Source: Christensenella sp. UBA4626 | GTDB lineage: Bacteria > Bacillota > Clostridia > Christensenellales > UBA1242 | Reading direction: 5' to 3' | Assembly (NCBI GenBank): GCA_002406115.1 | Contig: DHNC01000028.1 | Location: 1-45,664 of the forward strand | Length of the DNA: 45,664 bases | Part shown: piece by piece, positions 15,211 through 23,800 of the stretch | Numbering within the stretch: the first letter of the stretch is position 1 | Layout: each line of letters begins with the position of its first letter | Notes under the pieces: generated by a model | Told to the model about the DNA's origin: nothing | Database searches by the model: none | What the model saw: the letters and a program-made list of their open reading frames with translations, nothing else | Made by a program: the position numbers and the translations under genes

Positions 15211-15411
15211 TTATTTTGCCCGTAACTCAGATAGCACAGTATAAAATGCCCGTGTATTTGCCGTTGGCTCAGCGAACTTAATATATTTAATTGTCCATTT
15301 TGTAAGCAGTAAATTACTCTTGGATTTCATAAAACAAATAGCTTCTTTGGCAGTTGTCAGTATTGGTGGCCACCCAAAATTTAACACTGAACAAATATTG
15401 CCCATAACCAA
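15211..15411 (-). CDS. possible gene fragment upstream of the small basic protein
   Basis: A 66-residue frame ending WTIKYIKFAEPTANTRAFYT and then VLSELRAK. The latter half reads like a genuine protein C-terminus, and its stop lies just ahead of the next gene's ribosome-binding site. The N-terminal half is less convincing and there is no clear start site. It is probably the remaining end of a larger element gene. Confidence 0.3.
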   Translation of the reverse strand: MVMGNICSVLNFGWPPILTTAKEAICFMKSKSNLLLTKWTIKYIKFAEPTANTRAFYTVLSELRAK

Positions 15412-15789
15412 ACCTTCGTTTACTGATTACGCTGGCATTATACAAAAAGAAAATGCAAAAGTTAATGAACAAACTTGCACTCTTACCGTACAAAATCCGT
15501 ACATTTTTTGTATATTCTTAATCTCAAGCCAAACAAAACTTAAACAAAAAAGACGATAAAAAACTGTTATCATCTTTCACATTTGTTTAAAGATAAAATA
15601 ATTGCTTGAACAATATTAAACGAAAGAAAATTTATTGCAAAGTGGCAGTTTTAGATCTCATTTTAAAAATTATGTGATAACATAAACTTGATTGTTTGCC
15701 CCTTTGGGATAACTTACAATTTTAAATACAAAAAGAATAACCATATGACTCTTTTCGTTGAAATAGAATTTTTGAATTAAAGGAGAATT
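15412..15789. other. degenerate intergenic region
   Basis: No convincing gene. An imperfect hairpin (about 15550-15576) with a T-run on the minus strand looks like a terminator for a minus-strand gene that no longer exists to its right. The ribosome-binding site of the next operon (AAAGGAG, 15780-15786) lies at the end. I read this as scar DNA between two accessory blocks. Confidence 0.4.
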
Positions 15790-16524
15790 ATGGAAAACTC
15801 ACAATATAGCTTACTCTTTTCTGATACTGATAACGATACTAACTACGAAGAAGAAAAGCAAAGAAATAAATTAAAATTAGTTAGAAATGAATTTAAAGGG
15901 GTTGGTAAGTATGGTATGCCCCTTATTAAAAAGCAAAACATTGATTTAGACAAAATTGAACTTTTAAGTTTTAAAAAGACAAAAATGAATGATATTGAAA
16001 ATCAAAACAAGACCATTCATTTTTTTAGTTACGATTGGCTTTTTGATACAGTTTACACAAATGCTGAAAAAGCTTTGGAAAAGTTGGATCAATATTATGC
16101 CCTTATAACCCCTGAATTCAGCACTTATAAAGATATGCCTCTTGCAAGGCAAATTGATAGTGTATTTAAAAATCGTTGGTGTGGAGCATTTTGGCAAAGT
16201 CAAGGTATGCTGGTTATTCCAACAGTTTCGTGGGGTTCTATACCTTGTATGGAGTTTTGCTTTGATGGCATTGAAAAAGGTTCAGTCGTTGCTGTTTCAA
16301 CTTATACAAGAGAAGATAACAAAGCGGGATTTATGTTAGGATATAACAAAATGCTAGAAATCGTTGAACCGTCTGCTGTTATTTGCTATGGCACACCTTT
16401 TCCTGAAATGAAAGGAAATATTAAAGCAATTGACCCTTATAATAAAGAAGAATTGATTAAAAAAATTGGCTTGACAGAATTTATGAAAAAATATACTGCT
16501 GGCGAATTGTACCCAGAAATTTAG
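15790..16524 (+). CDS. DUF4417 family protein
   Basis: The 244-residue protein matches DUF4417. Conserved blocks are IHFFSYDWLFDTVYTNAEKA, then YALITPEFSTYKDMPLARQI, IPTVSWGSIPCMEFCFDGI and a C-terminal PSAVICYGTPFPEM. The family is common in phages and mobile elements and its activity is unknown to me. It heads a plus-strand operon with an AAAGGAG site; the HNH gene starts seven bases after its stop. The N-terminal 40 residues are acidic and probably disordered. Confidence 0.85.
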   Translation: MENSQYSLLFSDTDNDTNYEEEKQRNKLKLVRNEFKGVGKYGMPLIKKQNIDLDKIELLSFKKTKMNDIENQNKTIHFFSYDWLFDTVYTNAEKALEKLDQYYALITPEFSTYKDMPLARQIDSVFKNRWCGAFWQSQGMLVIPTVSWGSIPCMEFCFDGIEKGSVVAVSTYTREDNKAGFMLGYNKMLEIVEPSAVICYGTPFPEMKGNIKAIDPYNKEELIKKIGLTEFMKKYTAGELYPEI

Positions 16525-16531
16525 GTGAATT

Positions 16532-17353
16532 ATGAAAGATTTTAAACTGAAAATAGATTTACTTCCAAAGGGTGCTTGGAATAATGATTTTAGCAAAACT
16601 TTATCAAAAAAAGATTGGGACACTGTAAGAAATTTCTGTTACAAAAAAGCAAATGGACGATGCCAAATTTGTGGATATGAAACAGAAGATTTGGACGCAC
16701 ACGAAATGTGGGAATTCAACATAGAAAAGCAAACTCAAACTTTAAAAGATATTGTTGGAATTTGTAGCCGATGCCACGGTGTTATTCATTTTAAAAACTC
16801 TGTAAGAATTGGCTACGAAAAAGAAGCAAAAGAACATTTTATCAAAACAAACAAATGCTCTGAACTTGACTTTGCAAGCCATTTAACACAGGCTGTTGAA
16901 ACATACAATGAAAGAAACAAAATTTTGCGATGGAAAATGATTGCAGATTTATCTAGATTTGGCGGTGCAGGAATTCAGCTCAAATCAAGGTATATACCCT
17001 ACATTGACAATCCTTATAAAAATGTTGATTGGACTTATATAGGCTACAATGATATAAAAAAGTTATTCAACATTAAAAAATATGACAATAGTTTGCTCGG
17101 TGCGCCAATAGTTGATTCTGTCAATGCTGATAACTATCAAGGAAATATTACTGTTTCATCATTGTTCGCAAACAAAATTGAATGGTATTTGGACGGAAAA
17201 AGAATTAAAAGAAAATATAATACTGCGGGAAAATTTATTACAACATTTAATGTTGAGAATTTAATAGGACTCAAATTATCATTTACTCTATTTGGATATT
17301 ATGGTCAAACAATTTCCAAAGCATTTGATCTTTATCCGTTGGAGGTGCTATAA
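16532..17353 (+). CDS. HNH endonuclease domain protein
   Basis: The 273-residue protein carries an HNH-type ββα-metal module at residues about 30-90: CQIC (44-47), DAHEMWEF (catalytic-type His57), and CSRCHGVIH (Cys78, Cys81, His82, His86). Four cysteines would hold a structural zinc. The C-terminal 150 residues contain no known domain and end in a beta-rich segment. It overlaps the next gene by one base. A nuclease activity is likely; whether it acts in defence, in mobility or as a toxin is open. Confidence 0.8.
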   Translation: MKDFKLKIDLLPKGAWNNDFSKTLSKKDWDTVRNFCYKKANGRCQICGYETEDLDAHEMWEFNIEKQTQTLKDIVGICSRCHGVIHFKNSVRIGYEKEAKEHFIKTNKCSELDFASHLTQAVETYNERNKILRWKMIADLSRFGGAGIQLKSRYIPYIDNPYKNVDWTYIGYNDIKKLFNIKKYDNSLLGAPIVDSVNADNYQGNITVSSLFANKIEWYLDGKRIKRKYNTAGKFITTFNVENLIGLKLSFTLFGYYGQTISKAFDLYPLEVL

Positions 17354-17670
17354 TGGGAATGTGTAAACCTAGCGGCGGAGTAAATGAGCCTGAATATGGA
17401 CCTTTTGGAAAAAATATAAAAGATGTTGTTGGTTGTGCACCTAGTTCAAGAACGGATTATTTTGACGAGGTAACTGGGGAATTATTACAACAACGATGGT
17501 ATGATGCCGATGGTAAAGCCGAATGGGATAGAGATTGGAACCATGGCAACAAGCACAAACACACATTTCCTCATGACCACTATTGGGACTGGGAGAAAAA
17601 CAAAGTACATCCTCCTAGACCAGAATATTTTGGCCCTAAAGGTGAAAAAACAAATAAAAATTATTGTTAA
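17353..17670 (+). CDS. small His/Trp-rich protein, possibly toxin-module-like
   Basis: The 105-residue protein has an unusual composition, with the segment RWYDADGKAEWDRDWNHG followed by HKHTFPHDHYWDWE. This concentrates His, Asp and Trp in a way seen in metal-dependent nuclease or polymorphic-toxin C-terminal modules and some phage proteins. No signal peptide or membrane segment is seen. The last base of the HNH stop is shared with its start, so the two are coupled. I do not recognise the family securely. Confidence 0.6.
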   Translation: MGMCKPSGGVNEPEYGPFGKNIKDVVGCAPSSRTDYFDEVTGELLQQRWYDADGKAEWDRDWNHGNKHKHTFPHDHYWDWEKNKVHPPRPEYFGPKGEKTNKNYC

Positions 17671-17681
17671 AAGGATACATT

Positions 17682-18131
17682 ATGAAAACAAATCCATATG
17701 ATAAAATATATGAAAAAAAGTGCAGCGTGTGCAACAAAACTTTGTTAGCTAGCAAAACAGGTAATGGAGAATGTCATTATTGTGGCTGGTATAACAATAG
17801 CCTTGGGGAAATAAACGAAGATGAGATTATTTTCCCTAATTTGATTTCTCTAAATAAAGCAAAAAAGTTATATCAAGAAGGCAAACAATTAAGTCCAGAC
17901 TTAAATGATTTTTTGGAAGGTTTTAATTTTTATGGCGAAATGCAATTTCGATATAAAAATATAGAATGTGAATTAATTAGAAGCAATAATGAGGGCGGTA
18001 TATCTTTTTGTTATGAAGAAGACAAGCCTATTCTATTTACTAACAAAGAAGATTTTATTAAAAATGCAAAAATAGGAGATAAATTTGTAAGAGATATTTG
18101 GGACGAAGTCGAAGATCCAAGATATATGTAA
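17682..18131 (+). CDS. zinc-ribbon protein, paralogue of the end of the next gene
   Basis: The protein (149 residues from ATG 17682, chosen because AAAAGGA lies upstream) has a zinc ribbon (CSVC and CHYCGW) followed by a domain of about 110 residues beginning FPNLISLNKAKKLYQEGKQL and ending FVRDIWDEVEDPRYM. The same ribbon-plus-domain unit forms the C-terminal half of the downstream 337-residue protein, so the two genes share a duplicated module. Function unknown. Position after a possible toxin-like gene would fit an immunity protein, but this is speculation. Confidence 0.7.
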   Translation: MKTNPYDKIYEKKCSVCNKTLLASKTGNGECHYCGWYNNSLGEINEDEIIFPNLISLNKAKKLYQEGKQLSPDLNDFLEGFNFYGEMQFRYKNIECELIRSNNEGGISFCYEEDKPILFTNKEDFIKNAKIGDKFVRDIWDEVEDPRYM

Positions 18132-18157
18132 AAACAACTAATAAGTTGGAGTAAATT

Positions 18158-19171
18158 GTGAAAAATAAAATAAATGAATTAAACGAATTATACGAGCCTT
18201 CGCTTGAAAAAATTGAGCGAATAAGGAAAGTCCTTTTTAAAAAATGCATTGACAATGCAATACTTTTTACAAACAATCACCACATAAAAATTGGAGATGA
18301 AATTGAAAGTGTTAAATACCCTATTCCAAACATTATCTGCAAATTGGATGGTGTAAAAACAAAAATCGGCATTGACCTCGCAACCGATTTGGATTACATT
18401 GGTTTTGTAAAATTTACGCTTAACAAACAGCAGTTTAAAACATTTAAATTTGATGCAATAAAGCATTTTAAGTTTGAAGTTTATGGATTTTATTTTTGTG
18501 AATATTATGACAATATAAAAGATTTGGATAATCTTAAAACTAATGTTGCAAACTCAACCGAAACAACATTGAATATCAAAATCAAAGTGTCCAAAATAGA
18601 TGAAATTATATCAATTATCAACAGTCTATCCACCGCACCAGAAAAACGCTTTTGTATTTCTTCATATACTTGCGAATGCGGGCATGATATTTCGATTGAT
18701 ACATATCATGGCCAATGCCCGATTTGTGGAGAGGATAGCCCACGCAGAAGAATATTCAAAACAAAATGTCCAGTTTGCGGGTCAAACACTCTTAAAGACA
18801 GATATGGACATGGAGAATGCGAAAATTGCGGATGGAATATTGACGACCTCAGCAAAAGATGTAAGAACTCGGTAACTTTTCCAAATTTAATTTCTTTAAA
18901 CAAGGCAAAAAGGTTATATAAAGAAGGAAAACCTTTAAAGCCAGATTTAAATGATTTTGTTGAAATGTTGTATTTTTATAGCGAAGTGGAATTTTGGTAT
19001 AAAGGATTAAACTGCTGTGTTTGTTTAAGAGATAAAAAGATTGAATTTGGTTGGGATTCAGACAACATATTTTACTTCACTGACAAGAACGATTTTGTAA
19101 AAAATGCAAAGATTGGCGACGAATATGTTAAAGATATTTGGGATAAAGTTGAAAATCCTAAATATCTATAA
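18158..19171 (+). CDS. two-part protein: unknown N-terminal domain plus duplicated zinc-ribbon module
   Basis: It starts at GTG 18158 after GGAG. Residues 1-160 form an alpha/beta domain I do not recognise. Residues about 165-195 hold one zinc ribbon (CECG and CPICG), and about 200-225 a second (CPVCG and CENCGW). The rest (FPNLISLNKAKRLYKEGKPL to YVKDIWDKVENPKYL) is a clear paralogue of the previous gene. It is the last gene before the terminator at 19211. The tandem arrangement suggests duplication followed by fusion. Confidence 0.7.
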   Translation: MKNKINELNELYEPSLEKIERIRKVLFKKCIDNAILFTNNHHIKIGDEIESVKYPIPNIICKLDGVKTKIGIDLATDLDYIGFVKFTLNKQQFKTFKFDAIKHFKFEVYGFYFCEYYDNIKDLDNLKTNVANSTETTLNIKIKVSKIDEIISIINSLSTAPEKRFCISSYTCECGHDISIDTYHGQCPICGEDSPRRRIFKTKCPVCGSNTLKDRYGHGECENCGWNIDDLSKRCKNSVTFPNLISLNKAKRLYKEGKPLKPDLNDFVEMLYFYSEVEFWYKGLNCCVCLRDKKIEFGWDSDNIFYFTDKNDFVKNAKIGDEYVKDIWDKVENPKYL

Positions 19172-19210
19172 TTTGAAGTCAAAATTACTGAAATATGTGA
19201 AATAATAGCA

Positions 19211-19242
19211 AAAAACACTCTATGCTTTATGAGTGTTTTTTT
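19211..19242 (+). terminator. terminator of the DUF4417 operon
   Basis: AAAAACACTC (19211-19220) pairs with GAGTGTTTTT (19231-19240), followed by more T. It marks the end of the accessory block. Confidence 0.85.
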
Positions 19243-19269
19243 GTTGGATAATCAGTATAATTTTAAATA

Positions 19270-19330
19270 TTGACAAAACTGGTTTAATTTGATATCATTT
19301 TAATAATAGAATGATGATATTTTATCATCA
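19270..19330 (+). promoter_or_regulatory. promoter with an operator-like inverted repeat
   Basis: TTGACA (19270-19275), a 17-base spacer and TATCAT (19293-19298). Just downstream lies a perfect inverted repeat TGATGATA-TTT-TATCATCA (19312-19330), placed where a repressor would block transcription. GATA-type half sites recur at about 19291 and 19335. Confidence 0.65.
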
Positions 19331-19365
19331 ATTTGATACCATTATTATCAACAAGAGGTGGAATT

Positions 19366-19707
19366 ATGACTAAACAAGAAAGCATTCAAAAATTACAACA
19401 AATCATAAAAAAGATTGATTATTTTTACGGTGAACTAAAAGCAAAGTATCCAAAATGTGAAAACAATCTTGAAATGCAAGGCTTTATCTCATATTCCCAA
19501 TTTATAAAGGCCGATTGTATGAGGAAAATTGAGCAATTTTCAAGGCTGAGTGACGCCGATTTTGCAAAAATGCCTACCATTGATTTTCAAATGAGGAATG
19601 CGGAGACATCTTTCAAATCCATTGACATTCAATTTAGGACTTTGATGAACAACACAGTCAGCACCTACACTCCATCCGACCCATCCAAAACTTTCCCGCC
19701 GATTTAA
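19366..19707 (+). CDS. hypothetical helical protein
   Basis: A 113-residue protein from ATG 19366, chosen because AGAGGTGG is five bases upstream. It is mostly helical (IQKLQQIIKKIDYFYGELKA) with a Pro/Thr-rich tail (TYTPSDPSKTFPPI), and has no signal peptide or known domain. It is monocistronic between a promoter with an operator-like palindrome and a terminator at 19775, so it may be separately regulated. Confidence 0.6.
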   Translation: MTKQESIQKLQQIIKKIDYFYGELKAKYPKCENNLEMQGFISYSQFIKADCMRKIEQFSRLSDADFAKMPTIDFQMRNAETSFKSIDIQFRTLMNNTVSTYTPSDPSKTFPPI

Positions 19708-19774
19708 CACAGCAGTTCGTCTGCACTCTTAAAATTCAATTTTTAAATAAACTGAAAAATACTTAGTTCAATGC

Positions 19775-19812
19775 AAAAAAAGCAAGGTTTGGCAACAAAA
19801 ACTTGCTTTTTT
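19775..19812 (+). terminator. terminator after the hypothetical helical protein
   Basis: AAAAAAGCAAG (19775-19785) pairs perfectly with CTTGCTTTTTT (19802-19812). Confidence 0.8.
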
Positions 19813-19838
19813 GTTTGGAGTTTGGCAAAAGTTTGGTA

Positions 19839-19867
19839 TTGACTATTTTTGTGTTGTGTGATATTAT
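19839..19867 (+). promoter_or_regulatory. promoter for a probably leaderless message
   Basis: TTGACT (19839-19844), a 17-base spacer and TATTAT (19862-19867). The ATG of the next gene begins at 19875, seven bases after the -10, which is where transcription should start. No Shine-Dalgarno site exists. Confidence 0.75.
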
Positions 19868-19874
19868 TTAAGCA

Positions 19875-20624
19875 ATGAAAAGAATTTGGGATATAATTTC
19901 ACTTGATAGGCAGGATTATGATGAGGCAATCGAAAGATTTTTGGCTCAAATGAAAACTGACGCATACTTTTGTCCAATGGAAAATCAAACTCATATTACA
20001 TCAAATTTTTTAGGCAAATCAACAAAGATTATGGCTGGCTACACCTATCTTTTGATTGACGACGACGATGTTTACAAAATCCTTTTTGACGAGATAAAAA
20101 AACATACAAATAGATTGATTAAACCCGACGGAAAAATTGATGATGTTGTGGTTTGCAAAATTGTCCAAGCGGCCGTTTTTAATTACCTTGGTTTTGGCAG
20201 GCCTATGGATGAAAAACGCACTTATGTTTACTGCTCTGCGGCAAGGAACAATCAGGAAGTTTCCATAAAAAAGTTCCGCAAAAATGGCTTATCCATGTGT
20301 TTGGAACGTGCAACGCTAGCCCACAACTTTTTCAAGTTGCTCGGCTATGACTCAAATTTGATTGCAAGCGAAATCCGACTGAATGGCTACCAAGGGTTGC
20401 ACACCTACAATATTGTGACTATCAACGGCGAAAAATACTTTTTTGACCTCATTTGCAGCAAAATAAATGAAGGAAAAATGCCAAATCCGCTTATCGCAAG
20501 GCTTAAAGATGTTCAGCAAATGCAAGGTGACACGATTGAGTTCACCACCCAATCCGGCAAACTTCAACACATAAACTACATGAACTATCCATGCTGCAAC
20601 GACAGCCCCTTAACCACAGACTAA
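19875..20624 (+). CDS. transglutaminase-like cysteine protein
   Basis: The 249-residue protein has a transglutaminase or arylamine-acetyltransferase-type catalytic triad pattern. Cys142 lies in LSMCLERATLAHNFF, His176 in GLHTYNIV after a strand, and Asp191 in YFFDLICS. The spacing of these three and the strand order fit the papain-like core of that superfamily. There is no signal peptide, so it should act in the cytoplasm. Its substrate is unknown; a protease or acyltransferase role is equally possible. It is preceded by a close-set promoter and no ribosome-binding site. Confidence 0.65.
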   Translation: MKRIWDIISLDRQDYDEAIERFLAQMKTDAYFCPMENQTHITSNFLGKSTKIMAGYTYLLIDDDDVYKILFDEIKKHTNRLIKPDGKIDDVVVCKIVQAAVFNYLGFGRPMDEKRTYVYCSAARNNQEVSIKKFRKNGLSMCLERATLAHNFFKLLGYDSNLIASEIRLNGYQGLHTYNIVTINGEKYFFDLICSKINEGKMPNPLIARLKDVQQMQGDTIEFTTQSGKLQHINYMNYPCCNDSPLTTD

Positions 20625-20635
20625 TATTAAAAACA

Positions 20636-20664
20636 AAAAATCCACATCTTTGTGGACTTTTTTT
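20636..20664. terminator. shared bidirectional terminator
   Basis: TCCACA (20641-20646) and TGTGGA (20651-20656) form a stem flanked by an A-run on the left and a T-run on the right. It can end both the plus-strand transglutaminase-like gene and the minus-strand protease gene that stops at 20809. Confidence 0.75.
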
Positions 20665-20808
20665 GTACAAACACCAAACCAAATTTATGAAAGTGTAAAA
20701 CAAATCGGTTTATTATTTCGATATTAAAATCTTGTGGCATTAGCAAAATGTTTTGTATATTTTTAACTTGCACAAATTTGGTTTTTATCAACATTACATT
20801 TTTGCTTT

Positions 20809-23800
20809 TTATTTATTTTGTTTGGATTTGTGGGTTTTTATTAGGATGAAAATGGTGATTGAGAGGGCGAAGAGGAGGACAAAACTTGCGGTGAGGATTG
20901 GGACGATGTACTCTTTTGCTGTGTGCATGGCATCGAGTGTTATATCGCCATTTATTGTGATTTTATCGCCATCAATTTTGACGCCATTATTTGACCAATA
21001 GGACAGATTTTGATGTGGATAAACCTGTTTTAAATCCACTTCTGTGCCATACTCGAAATATTCGGAGAACACCACTTCGCCTTTATTTTTTAAGGTTAGC
21101 AAAAACAGTCTTTCGTAAATTGCATCAAAACTTGTGTTTGAAACGGCAGCAAAACGAGTGCCTATTGCATACATTTTATCCGCATTGCCCCATGCAATCA
21201 ATTTTTGGTTTTGAGTCTGTTCGCTTGCCGATTTTTGTGGCAAATCCACCATGGTGTATGGAATATAATATTCAGAAATTGTGTCACTGCCAAAGTTAAA
21301 ATCCACTTTAACTTTATTTGATAACCTTGCCGTAAGGGTGAGGTCGCTAATTACTACAACAGAACTGCCAAAATCAAACTCGTTACCCAAAAGGTCAACA
21401 AAACTTTCTGCATATTGGGTTGTCAGCGGGTCAAAGTTTAAGCGTACAACCTCGCCATATTTGCAAGTTTTTGTCTGCTGCTCATCGCCGAAATTGAGCG
21501 TTAAAACAATGTCTGTTGCCTTGCCAACAATTGTGCCGTCCAATAATTCAGCGTGTACACAAGAACTATCCAAATTGATATTGTCACAATCCGATTGAGT
21601 AAATTGATAGTTGTTGGATTTTAAAATAATCATTTCGTCTGAAAAATCTAGCAAATTGAAAGTGCAAGCAGATAAATGGACAAAAATTCCACCATCCAAA
21701 ACCAAATTTGCGCCATTTTTCAAGTTGATTTGTGCTTGAATATCGGATGAAGAAAATATTGTTGTTGTGCCACCAAAGATGCTGATATTTCCGCTTTGTG
21801 TGTCGCTGCCAATTACTGTGCTTTTGATTGAAAAATTGCCAGAAAGCACCAAAATATCTCCGTCGCTCGGTGCGGTGTTTGAAAAGATTGTGCTATCTTC
21901 CAAAACAAGCCTTCTCACTGCTATATTTGTGGAATAATATATGCCGCCAGCCTGTTTTGATGCTGAATTAAAACTGATTTCAGTAAACTTGACAGTTGTG
22001 TAACCGTCGATGTACAATCCTGCACCAACCTCTGCCGTGTTGCACGTGACGACACAGTTATTGAGCGACAAAATGCCGCCAGCAAAGTTCATGATTGTGC
22101 CATTCTTGGACTTGTTGTCTTTAATATCGCACCCATTGAATGTTAAATTGCATTTAAAACTGATTACGCCATTGTTTGTTGTGCTGTTGTTTGAAATGAT
22201 TGTGTTGAAAAAAGTTGCCTGAGCGTTTGCAAAATTGCAATAAATTGCGCTGCCATTTTGTGCTTTGTTGCTGGTGATTTTGCAATTTTCAAAAGTTGAA
22301 TTTTTGGAATTGTTCTGCAAAACGATTGCGCCGCCATCGCCTGTCGATACATTATTTTTAAAATCAACATATTGTGCCTTTACAACGCCACTTACCCCAA
22401 GTAAAGTACCATTTTGGGAAAAACCATTTCCGTTTAAAATGAGTGAATATGAGTTTGTGCCTAATAAATTTAAAGTTACACCGGCTGCCACTGTGATAAA
22501 ATCGCCGGCTTCGATTTTTGAAATTGTTATACTTTCCTTAACATCGTCAGCGGCTCTTATTGTGAGGTTTTTGCTGACTGTTAAGTTGACAGTTGAAAAG
22601 CTTTTTAAAAGCAAAATTGTGTCCCCTGCCTGAGCGGCATCAATTGCTTTAATTAAGGAATTATATTCAACATTTCCGATTTTGCAAACCGCTGTGCTGC
22701 TGGTTTGAACTGTTGCGGCCTCACTAAATTGTGAACTGCTAAATGTGTTGTCAACCGCCACCACTTTGTATGACGGAACATACCCCTCCGCATATTCATT
22801 TGTGTCAGTAAAAGCGGAAGAATAACTAAATCCGATTTGTTTGTATCCATTAGTTTCGTCGCCTTGCCAAATTTCGTAGCCCAAATGATTTGGATTGTTT
22901 TTGTGGTCGATAAAGATGTTGTAGCCTGACGTTGTTTTTGTTACGCTTTTTATGTTTGGCTGTGTGGATGAATCATATATTTGTGTCCTGTTTAAGTTGT
23001 GATAGGCTGTCGATGTTTGATACCATAACTTTGGCTGAACAGTGTTGTCCACAAATGCGTTTGAACTTGCCAAAGCCATAAGTTCTTTAAAAGTTTGGCT
23101 TGCAGAGGCGATTTTGAAAACTGGGTCTGTTTTTTCGTCGTTTGCGATTGTAAATCCCCAGCGGTCGAAATAATAACTCATATCCACGCCAGTTACAAGG
23201 GACGAAAACAGCACTTGTTTTTCAGTTTTGCCAAGGCTGTTGATTTTTGCTTGTGTGGTGCTGTCCAACGCCAAAAATTGTTTTAGGGTTGCGTTTTTGC
23301 CACGATAACAATTTTCAAGATTTGCCCAATAACCTTTTTGCCAGCACTCAATGTGCCACCAAACCAAATAGTTGTAGCGATTGTGATTGAAAAATGATTC
23401 TTTGTTGTAAATCAAATCGTTGGAAAGTGTGGTTAATGTATCATCAAAGCCAAAACGATAATTGGCTTTTTCTATAACTATCTCGTTGTATTTTGCAAAC
23501 ATATTGTTTGATGTTTCGCCTATGGTGCGGTTTGGATTGTCCATCATATGTCCAATTTCGTGCGGGATGCCCCAACCAATGTTTGAGCCAGTGATTAGAC
23601 CAGTTTGCCAACTATGATAAACGCCGACGTGCTCATCATACGCATACGCCCCAGCGCTAGGCCATGGTTGCACCACCCTAATATTTACATTTATATGCAA
23701 ATTGCGTTCATCAAAAAGTGCGTCGGTTTCGTCCTGCGTGATGCCGTCAAACTCAAGCAACTGGTCCATAAAACTGTTCCAATTTGCAATTGTTTGGCTT

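Noticed and set aside
15320..15559. 79-residue plus-strand frame
   Set aside because: No ribosome-binding site, no recognisable fold, overlaps a more plausible minus-strand fragment, and lies in scar DNA.
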